NCBI RefSeq assembly: GCF_004331735.1
Contig: NZ_SJSO01000006.1
Location: forward strand, 62,001-126,000
Origin: Pedobacter psychrodurus
Lineage (GTDB): Bacteria; Bacteroidota; Bacteroidia; Sphingobacteriales; Sphingobacteriaceae
Length of the DNA: 64,000 nt
Reading direction: 5' to 3'
Shown here: positions 8,085-13,778 of the stretch, one piece after another
How positions within the stretch are numbered: the first letter of the stretch is position 1
How the letters are laid out: every line of letters starts with the position of its first letter
Made by a program: the position numbers and the translations under genes
Notes under the pieces: model-generated
Seen by the model: the letters and a program-made list of their open reading frames with translations, nothing else
Told to the model about the DNA's origin: nothing
Databases searched by the model: none

Positions 8085-9971
8085 ATGAGCATACAAGAAA
8101 AAGGAAATATCTCCATACACACTGAGAATATTTTCCCGATAATTAAGAAGTTTTTATACTCTGATAACGAAATTTTTCTTCGTGAGTTGGTTTCTAACGC
8201 AGTAGATGCAGTCCAGAAAATTAAAAGACTAGGTTCATTAGGTCAGTTTAGTGGCGAAGTTGGTCAACCATTGGTGCAAGTTGCGGTTGATAAGGATGCA
8301 AAAACCATTACCATTAGCGATAATGGCTTGGGGATGACTGCCGAAGAGATTAAAAAATACATTAACCAAGTTGCATTTTCTGGCGCAAGTGAGTTTGTAG
8401 AGAAATTTAAAGATGCTAAAGATGCCAATGAAATCATCGGTAAATTCGGTTTGGGTTTCTACTCGGCCTTTATGGTTGCAGATTTAGTTGAGATTCAAAC
8501 TTTATCATACCAAGATGACGCTGAACCTGCACGTTGGGTTTGCGATGGCAGTACAGAATTTGAAATTACTGAAGGCACTAAAACTACACGCGGTACTGAT
8601 ATTATCCTTCATGTAAACAAAGATTCGGAAGAGTTTTTAGAGGAAAGTAAACTTCAGGAAATTCTTAATAAATACGCTAAATTTTTACCAGTGCCAATTA
8701 AGTTTGGTACTAAAACAGAATCGGTTGAAGATGGCGTAGATGAAGAAGGTAAAGCAAAGTATAACGATGTTGAAGTTGATAACATTATCAACACCACCAA
8801 CCCGATCTGGACAAAAGCTCCTGCAGATTTGTCAGATGAAGATTATTTAAACTTTTACCGCGAATTATATCCATTTAGTGAAGAACCATTATTCTGGATC
8901 CACCTAAATGTTGATTATCCTTTTAATTTAACAGGCGTACTGTATTTCCCTAAATTGAAAAACGATTTCGAAATGCAGCGCAATAAAATTAAATTGTACT
9001 CTCGCCAGGTATTTATTACCGACGAGGTTAAGGATATTGTTCCTGAGTTTTTGATGTTATTGCACGGTGTAATCGATTCTCCTGATATTCCATTAAATGT
9101 ATCGCGTAGTTTCTTACAGGCCGACAGCAACGTTAAAAAGATCAATAACTACATTACTAAAAAGGTTGCTGATAAATTAGGCGAATTATTTGCTAAAGAC
9201 CGTAAAGCTTACGAAGATAAATGGAAAGACATTGGTCTTTTTGTAAAATACGGTATGATCAGTGAAGAGAAGTTTTACGATAAAGCCAAAGACTTTGCTT
9301 TAGTTGGCAACACTAAAAACGAGCTTTTCACACTTCCTGAGTATAAAGAGAAGGTAACAGCCTTGCAAACGGATAAAAACGGCACATTGGTTTATTTATA
9401 TACCAATGATGCTGCTAAACAAGATGCATTTATCCAATCGGCCAATAAGAAAGATTATGATGTTTTAGTGCTTGATTCGCCAATCGACAATCACTTTATT
9501 AATCAATTGGAGCAAAAACTGGAGAAAACGTCTATAAAACGTGTTGACTCTAGTGTTGCGGATAAATTAATTGAGAAAGACGAACAAAACGAGCATGTTT
9601 TAACTGAAGATCAGGTAAAAGAAGTAACCACTATTTTTGAAAAAGCCATTACCAAACCAGGTATGCATGTAGAAATTGTGGCTTTACACCCTGAAGAGTT
9701 ACCAGTTACCATTACCATGGATGAATTTATGCGCCGAATGAAAGATATGGCTGCAATGGGTGGTGGAATGGGCTTTTATGGCCAAATGCCCGACAATTAC
9801 AAAGTTGCCATTAACGGAAACCATAAATTGGTAAGTAAAATTTTAAAAGCTGAAGGTGAAGAGCAAAGCAACCTGGCTAAACAAGCAGTAGATTTAGCGC
9901 TTTTAGCACAAGGTATGTTAACTGGTGCAGAATTAACAGCCTTTGTAAGCAGAAGTGTAGAATTAATTTAA
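8085..9971 (+). CDS. htpG: Molecular chaperone HtpG (Hsp90)
   Basis: Cytosolic ATP-dependent chaperone that remodels client proteins. The 628-aa length fits bacterial Hsp90. The N-terminal GHKL ATPase domain shows FLRELVSNAVDAVQKIK (Asn and Asp of motif I), ISDNGLGMT and IGKFGLGFYSAFMVAD. The middle domain carries NVSRSFLQADSNVKKI with the catalytic arginine region. The C-terminal dimerisation region follows from about residue 500, with a Met- and Gly-rich segment (RRMKDMAAMGGGMGF) near residue 560. The gene stands alone, with its own terminator and about 380 bases of upstream DNA rich in repeats. Confidence 0.98.
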   Translation: MSIQEKGNISIHTENIFPIIKKFLYSDNEIFLRELVSNAVDAVQKIKRLGSLGQFSGEVGQPLVQVAVDKDAKTITISDNGLGMTAEEIKKYINQVAFSGASEFVEKFKDAKDANEIIGKFGLGFYSAFMVADLVEIQTLSYQDDAEPARWVCDGSTEFEITEGTKTTRGTDIILHVNKDSEEFLEESKLQEILNKYAKFLPVPIKFGTKTESVEDGVDEEGKAKYNDVEVDNIINTTNPIWTKAPADLSDEDYLNFYRELYPFSEEPLFWIHLNVDYPFNLTGVLYFPKLKNDFEMQRNKIKLYSRQVFITDEVKDIVPEFLMLLHGVIDSPDIPLNVSRSFLQADSNVKKINNYITKKVADKLGELFAKDRKAYEDKWKDIGLFVKYGMISEEKFYDKAKDFALVGNTKNELFTLPEYKEKVTALQTDKNGTLVYLYTNDAAKQDAFIQSANKKDYDVLVLDSPIDNHFINQLEQKLEKTSIKRVDSSVADKLIEKDEQNEHVLTEDQVKEVTTIFEKAITKPGMHVEIVALHPEELPVTITMDEFMRRMKDMAAMGGGMGFYGQMPDNYKVAINGNHKLVSKILKAEGEEQSNLAKQAVDLALLAQGMLTGAELTAFVSRSVELI

Positions 9972-9995
9972 TCAGGAAATCCTGTTATAGTTAAA

Positions 9996-10025
9996 GGGAG
10001 AAATCGAATCGGTTTCTCCCTTTTT
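9996..10025 (+). terminator. Terminator of htpG
   Basis: GGGAGAAA and TTTCTCCC pair perfectly around a 9-base loop and are followed by five T, starting 25 bases after the htpG stop. Confidence 0.9.
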
Positions 10026-10042
10026 ATTTGGTGAGCGGGCAT

Positions 10043-10071
10043 AAAAAAAGCCCTGATTAAATCAAGACTTT
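10043..10071 (-). terminator. Terminator of the HsdR-N-like gene
   Basis: On the minus strand AGTCTTGAT-TTA-ATCAGGGCT forms a 9-bp stem (with G-T pairs) followed by seven T. It lies about 45 bases after the stop of the convergent gene. Confidence 0.75.
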
Positions 10072-10115
10072 TAGGTAAGAATTTTCGGGAACTCTTAGAT
10101 TAAAATTAATATTTT

Positions 10116-10610
10116 TTAGCTTGCTACTACATTAGTTTTATGATCTACATTGAAGTAATCTTTGTGATCTTCGATCATTTTAGCAATGGTAGCAGCTTTG
10201 GTATCGGTTATTTTAAATTCGAATAATGGCTCTTGATTTTTCTTTGATCTCACCATTTTCTCTGTGTAAAAGCGGTATACTAAACCATTGGTTAATAAAC
10301 CATATTTAGCTTTTGTTTTACGGAAGTATTTAGATAGGCGTGAATCGTGAATATCTAAATTATCGTTATGGTGTTTACATTCAACAAGAATTGTTGGTTC
10401 GCCATCTTTCATAATGGTGTAATCAACTTTTTTACTTTTTTTAACTCCGAAGTCTAGAACAGCTTCAGATTGAACCTCAGAAGGATCAAATCCTAAGATT
10501 TGGATAAAAGGCATTACTAACGCATTCCTTGTTAAATCCTCAGATTGAACTTGTGGAAGCATTTTCTTAATTCTTACGGCAAACTGCCCGATTTCGTCTT
10601 TCAATTCCAT
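10116..10610 (-). CDS. HsdR N-terminal-like protein with PD-(D/E)xK nuclease fold, solitary
   Basis: 164-aa protein matching the N-terminal domain of type I restriction subunit R. After a helical start it has VDYTIMKDG (D63) and ILVECKHH (E77, K79), which give the D...ExK signature of PD-(D/E)xK nucleases. TKAKYGLLTNGLVYRFYT is also typical of this domain. There is no helicase motor, methylase or specificity subunit nearby, so it is not part of a complete restriction system. Such solitary domains are common in Bacteroidota and their role is unknown to me. It lies 21 bases downstream of a small gene on the same strand, probably in one operon. Confidence 0.8.
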   Translation of the reverse strand: MELKDEIGQFAVRIKKMLPQVQSEDLTRNALVMPFIQILGFDPSEVQSEAVLDFGVKKSKKVDYTIMKDGEPTILVECKHHNDNLDIHDSRLSKYFRKTKAKYGLLTNGLVYRFYTEKMVRSKKNQEPLFEFKITDTKAATIAKMIEDHKDYFNVDHKTNVVAS

Positions 10611-10631
10611 GTTATGATCTATTATAGGTAG

Positions 10632-11006
10632 TTAGTTTTTTAAATTGTATTGGTTAAATACCGAATTTGCTGTGATAATAATTTGATCTAGACTTTGTTT
10701 ATCAAAAAAGTTTCTGTTCAACATATCAACCATGTAGGTTAGTTTATTGATATCAGTTGCCTGCATGGTAAACTGAAAACTCTTCATCCCATCTTTTATC
10801 GCCTGCTGAACGTAGTTACGTACAACCAGGAAAGATTTTCTGAATGCGTATTCGCCATCTAATTGGCCCTTAACAAGGTTTTGCCCATCAAGATTGCTAT
10901 ATTCATTTTGCATTCTCTGGTACATATCTGAGTTGATTCCTTGATTTTTTAGAATCCCCTTGTAGTAGATTTTATTAAGTAAATACTCGTATTCGTTGTG
11001 TTTCAT
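10632..11006 (-). CDS. Hypothetical protein, partner of the HsdR-N-like gene
   Basis: 124-aa soluble, mostly helical protein rich in Tyr, Asn and Lys, with no signal peptide and no motif I recognise. It begins MKHNEYEYLLNKIYYKG and contains GEYAFRKSFLVVRNYVQQA. It precedes the HsdR-N-like gene by 21 bases in the same direction, so a shared transcript is likely. The frame is well formed and ends cleanly. Function unknown. Confidence 0.65.
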   Translation of the reverse strand: MKHNEYEYLLNKIYYKGILKNQGINSDMYQRMQNEYSNLDGQNLVKGQLDGEYAFRKSFLVVRNYVQQAIKDGMKSFQFTMQATDINKLTYMVDMLNRNFFDKQSLDQIIITANSVFNQYNLKN

Positions 11007-11256
11007 GTGGAGGCTTGGTAGATGTAGGGGTATATTTTTGCTTTTCGGTATTTTTGTTTTTAATAAATCTTTAACCCAGTATTGTATGGCCTGTTTTTAA
11101 TTGTATTATCTACAGGCTACACAAGATTGGGCAGGCAGATGTTTTTTACAATTAGTAGTTTTCACTGCTAATTATTTTGTTTTTGGCAAACAGTATAAAG
11201 ATTATAAAAAGAAGGGGTATGGATAATTTTTTTACATCAACCACCCAGAATATTAC

Positions 11257-11287
11257 ACGAAACCTAGGTTTTTTTTAGACGAAACCT
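11257..11287 (+). promoter_or_regulatory. Pair of 9-bp direct repeats with LytTR-site geometry
   Basis: ACGAAACCT occurs twice, at 11257-11265 and 11279-11287, separated by 13 bases (period 22, two helical turns). LytTR-domain regulators bind two 9-bp direct repeats spaced 12-13 bases, and a LytTR regulator gene starts 89 bases downstream, so autoregulation is a natural guess. The sequence matches the published consensus only loosely. The rest of the gap 11007-11375 shows no gene; a weak hairpin lies near 11141-11165. Confidence 0.5.
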
Positions 11288-11309
11288 GAGATAAGTTTTT
11301 TTTGGTGCA

Positions 11310-11342
11310 TTTGTTAATTCAATTCATTTTTATTTAACTTGC
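11310..11342 (+). promoter_or_regulatory. Possible promoter of the LytTR regulator
   Basis: TTTG (11310-11313), 21 bases, then TAACTTGC (11335-11342), an imperfect match to the Bacteroidota form TTTG-N19-21-TAnnTTTG. The direct repeats lie 22 bases upstream of the -33 element, a usual place for an activator. Confidence 0.4.
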
Positions 11343-11375
11343 ATTCAAATCAAATAAACAAACATATTTATACTC

Positions 11376-12119
11376 ATGAATCTAAAATGCGTTGTTATAG
11401 ACGACGAGCAACATGCAATTGAAGTATTAACTGACCATATTGCGGAAATGCCTGGTTTAACAGTTTTTAAAACTTTTACCAGTCCTGTCCAGGCACTTAC
11501 TGAAATAAGTACTGCGGACGAAATTGATTTATTGTTTATGGATATTGATATGCCAGGAATAAATGGATTGGAACTGGCTAAAAATATCAGAGAAAAAGCA
11601 AAATATTTGATTTTTACTACTGCTCATCCTGATTATGCCCTGCAAGCATTTGATGTACAATCAGATCAGTACTTATTAAAACCTATTTCGTTTGCCAAAT
11701 TTGCATTAGGTATTGATAGGATTTTAAAAAAGGAAGCAAATAATACCAAAGTTAGCACGAAAGAAGCTGATCAGGTAGCGGCCCTTTATATTAAAGGCGA
11801 CCATAAATATGCTTTTTCTAACATCGCCATTGATGAAATACTTTACATCAAAGCGCTACAGAATTATATACAGATTATTACTAAATCTGAAACCCATACT
11901 ACCTACCTTACACTTAAGGAAATTGAAAAGGCCTTAGAAAACCACGCATTTATTCGTGTTAATAAATCAAACATTGTTGCTAAAGCCGCAATTAAAAAAG
12001 TAGATGGAAATATAATCCGTTTGGTAAATAACGAAATGATCCAAATTGGCGAAGGTTATAAAGAAGCTTTCTTCACCTATGTACAGAGCAGTTTACTTAA
12101 ATCGAACCGGAACCAGTAA
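11376..12119 (+). CDS. LytTR-family response regulator
   Basis: 247-aa two-component regulator. The N-terminal receiver domain (about 1-120) shows the acidic VVIDDEQ start, the phosphoacceptor D56 in LLFMDIDMPGING, Thr in LIFTTAHPDYALQAFDV and Lys in YLLKPIS. The C-terminal LytTR DNA-binding domain (about 145-245) has ALYIKGDHKYAF, ILYIKALQNYIQII and HAFIRVNKSNIVA. The expected partner is the LytS-type kinase at 12663, on the same strand but separated by about 540 bases that hold two small antisense genes. Together with the LanB gene this suggests control of a modified peptide. Confidence 0.93.
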   Translation: MNLKCVVIDDEQHAIEVLTDHIAEMPGLTVFKTFTSPVQALTEISTADEIDLLFMDIDMPGINGLELAKNIREKAKYLIFTTAHPDYALQAFDVQSDQYLLKPISFAKFALGIDRILKKEANNTKVSTKEADQVAALYIKGDHKYAFSNIAIDEILYIKALQNYIQIITKSETHTTYLTLKEIEKALENHAFIRVNKSNIVAKAAIKKVDGNIIRLVNNEMIQIGEGYKEAFFTYVQSSLLKSNRNQ

Positions 12120-12173
12120 ATTAGATGAACACAGCCTTTCTCTCATTATTTAGATAGTGGATTAGTTTGGAGA

Positions 12174-12314
12174 CTAAAATTCCATGATGAAACTTGTCAT
12201 TACTGTATGGCTTTGATCTCCTGTTGGATTAGTTTGATAGTTGTTTTGAGCTTTGATGTTTTTATAAACAAAAACAGTTTTTTTAGAAAGTTTAGCAGTA
12301 TTTTGAGTTTTCAT
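12174..12314 (-). CDS. Short RiPP precursor-like peptide A (46 aa), putative LanB substrate
   Basis: A small gene, ATG at 12314 and TAG at 12174. It starts MKTQNTAKLS, continues KKTVFVYKNIKAQ and ends with the 19 residues TNPTGDQSHTVMTSFIMEF. It is basic at the front and rich in Ser/Thr at the back (T28, T31, S35, T37, T40, S41), as in a leader followed by a core. It has no cysteine and no double-Gly cleavage site. A near-identical second copy lies 52 bases upstream on the same strand, which supports real coding: differences fall in the leader and at silent sites. It lies antisense between regulator and kinase, next to a LanB gene. Assignment as LanB substrate rests on this context. Confidence 0.72.
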   Translation of the reverse strand: MKTQNTAKLSKKTVFVYKNIKAQNNYQTNPTGDQSHTVMTSFIMEF

Positions 12315-12366
12315 GGTATAATTATTAAATATGATGATAAATTATTAAAATAAGTTAATTATGAAA

Positions 12367-12516
12367 TTAAAATTCCATGATGAAACTTGTCATTACTGTG
12401 TGACTTTGATCTCCTGTTGGATTAGTTTGATAGTTGCTTTGAGCTTTGATGTTTTTATAAACAAAAACAGTTTTTTTAGAAAGTTTAGCTGAAGTATTTG
12501 TGTGTTGAGTTTTCAT
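12367..12516 (-). CDS. Short RiPP precursor-like peptide B (49 aa), putative LanB substrate
   Basis: The promoter-proximal copy of the peptide pair, ATG at 12516 and TAA at 12367. It starts MKTQHTNTSAKLS, so it has three more leader residues than copy A. From KLSKKTVFVYKNIKAQ to the end TNPTGDQSHTVMTSFIMEF it differs from copy A by one residue (Ser for Asn after KAQ). Codons for the shared part differ silently in several places (for example CAC for CAT, AGT for AGC), and the stop differs (TAA for TAG), as expected for a duplicated and selected gene. A well-formed Bacteroidota-type promoter lies 63 bases upstream. The peptide contains no Cys, so lanthionine rings cannot form within it. Confidence 0.75.
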   Translation of the reverse strand: MKTQHTNTSAKLSKKTVFVYKNIKAQSNYQTNPTGDQSHTVMTSFIMEF

Positions 12517-12578
12517 AATATATTGTATTTAAATTCTTATTGTTATCGCTGTTATTAATTTTCTGTAAAGATGCACGT

Positions 12579-12610
12579 CAAAATTAGACTCAACCACTTT
12601 TTTACACAAA
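12579..12610 (-). promoter_or_regulatory. Promoter of the peptide genes (TTTG-N20-TAATTTTG)
   Basis: On the minus strand TTTG (12610-12607) is followed after 20 bases by TAATTTTG (12586-12579), a full match to the Bacteroidota primary-sigma consensus TTTG-N19-21-TAnnTTTG. The start codon of peptide B is 62 bases further on, leaving a leader of roughly 55 bases. Confidence 0.7.
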
Positions 12611-12614
12611 CACC

Positions 12615-12622
12615 TACTTTTG
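12615..12622 (+). promoter_or_regulatory. -7 element of the kinase gene promoter, divergent from the peptide promoter
   Basis: TACTTTTG matches TAnnTTTG on the plus strand, about 40 bases before the kinase ATG. No clear -33 TTTG is seen upstream. It lies five bases from the -33 element of the oppositely directed peptide promoter, so the two promoters overlap and polymerase binding could be mutually exclusive. Confidence 0.45.
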
Positions 12623-12662
12623 GAAGATAAAAACCCCATTTCAATAGATTAAAAGAAAAAAA

Positions 12663-13778
12663 ATGAACTTTTTACATATAAAAAAATTCTACGAAAAGTA
12701 CAAGTTTCACTTATTGGTATGGAGTCTTTACATCGTTTATGAGGTATTTATTCTTGGTTTAACAACCCGTAGTTTCAGAGAACCCGGAGCTTATGTACTT
12801 GTTTACATCGTTAATATTTCAACATTTTATACCTATGGTTTTTTACTAAAAAAAATGATAAAAACGGGATCTAATCCCATAAAAATTTTAAAGATTACGG
12901 TACTCATTGTTGTTATTATTTTTGCATACGTAGTATTTACATTTCTTCTTATTATCTTATTTGAAAAAATAGGATTAATAGAAGCAAATCCATCAAGATC
13001 CTTTGATCGGGAGTTTATATTACCGTGCATTTATCGTTCAATATTATTTGTTGGTTATTCTACGGGCTATGTTTATATCATCAAATCATTTCAGGATCAA
13101 AAAAAGGTAGAAGCGCTTGAAAGACAGAACCTGGTTACCCAAATAGAAAAACAGGCTTTAGAGAACGATCTGGTTCAATCGCAAAATAATTATCTGCGCA
13201 GCCAAATCAATCCGCACTTTTTATTTAATACTTTAAATTTTATTTATAACGACGCCCGCAAAAAGGCACCGATGGCAGCAGATGCAATTATGAATCTGGC
13301 TGAAATGATGCGTTATGCCCTAAAACGCCCTGAAGCATCAGAGATGGTTCCACTAAGTGAAGAAATTGAGCAGATTGAACACCTGATCAATCTCCATAAA
13401 CTCCGAACGGCTAACACAATTAATCTGGAACTTGAAGTGACGGGCGATATGTTCGGATTAAGATTTCCACCGCTTATCTTATTAACTTTGGTTGAAAACA
13501 TATTTAAGCACGGAAATGTTTCGCACTCTACTCAACCGGCGCTTATTAAAATCGTTTACGAAAAAAATAGCCTTAATATCAGCACCATAAACATGATTAA
13601 TGATAATAAAGGCAAACAGACAGAAAGCCATCATGTAGGAATTGACAATATTGGCAAGCGCCTTAGTAATTTTTATGGTAATGATTATATTTTCAGGTAT
13701 TACAAAGATCCGATTAACCGCTATATTACTGAAATAGATGTAACTGTTGTTAACCCGTTGGCCAGGTTAAACCGTTAA
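12663..13778 (+). CDS. LytS/YehU-type sensor histidine kinase
   Basis: 371-aa membrane kinase. Four hydrophobic segments lie in about residues 15-140, followed by a coiled coil (ALERQNLVTQIEKQALENDL). The His_kinase domain motif QINPHFLFNTLNF has the phosphoacceptor His185, and the ATP-binding region shows LVENIFKHG and GIDNIGKRLSNFYG. No large extracellular sensor domain is present, so a signal would be read in or at the membrane, as for peptide-sensing kinases. Its partner is probably the LytTR regulator upstream. Its stop codon overlaps the stop of the convergent LanB gene. Confidence 0.92.
   Translation: MNFLHIKKFYEKYKFHLLVWSLYIVYEVFILGLTTRSFREPGAYVLVYIVNISTFYTYGFLLKKMIKTGSNPIKILKITVLIVVIIFAYVVFTFLLIILFEKIGLIEANPSRSFDREFILPCIYRSILFVGYSTGYVYIIKSFQDQKKVEALERQNLVTQIEKQALENDLVQSQNNYLRSQINPHFLFNTLNFIYNDARKKAPMAADAIMNLAEMMRYALKRPEASEMVPLSEEIEQIEHLINLHKLRTANTINLELEVTGDMFGLRFPPLILLTLVENIFKHGNVSHSTQPALIKIVYEKNSLNISTINMINDNKGKQTESHHVGIDNIGKRLSNFYGNDYIFRYYKDPINRYITEIDVTVVNPLARLNR

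Noticed and set aside
10116..10610. A type I restriction-modification system
   Set aside because: Only the HsdR N-terminal domain is present; motor, methylase and specificity genes are missing nearby.
12174..12516. Interpretation as a classical lanthipeptide with lanthionine rings
   Set aside because: Neither peptide contains cysteine and no LanC gene is present, so ring formation within the peptide is excluded.
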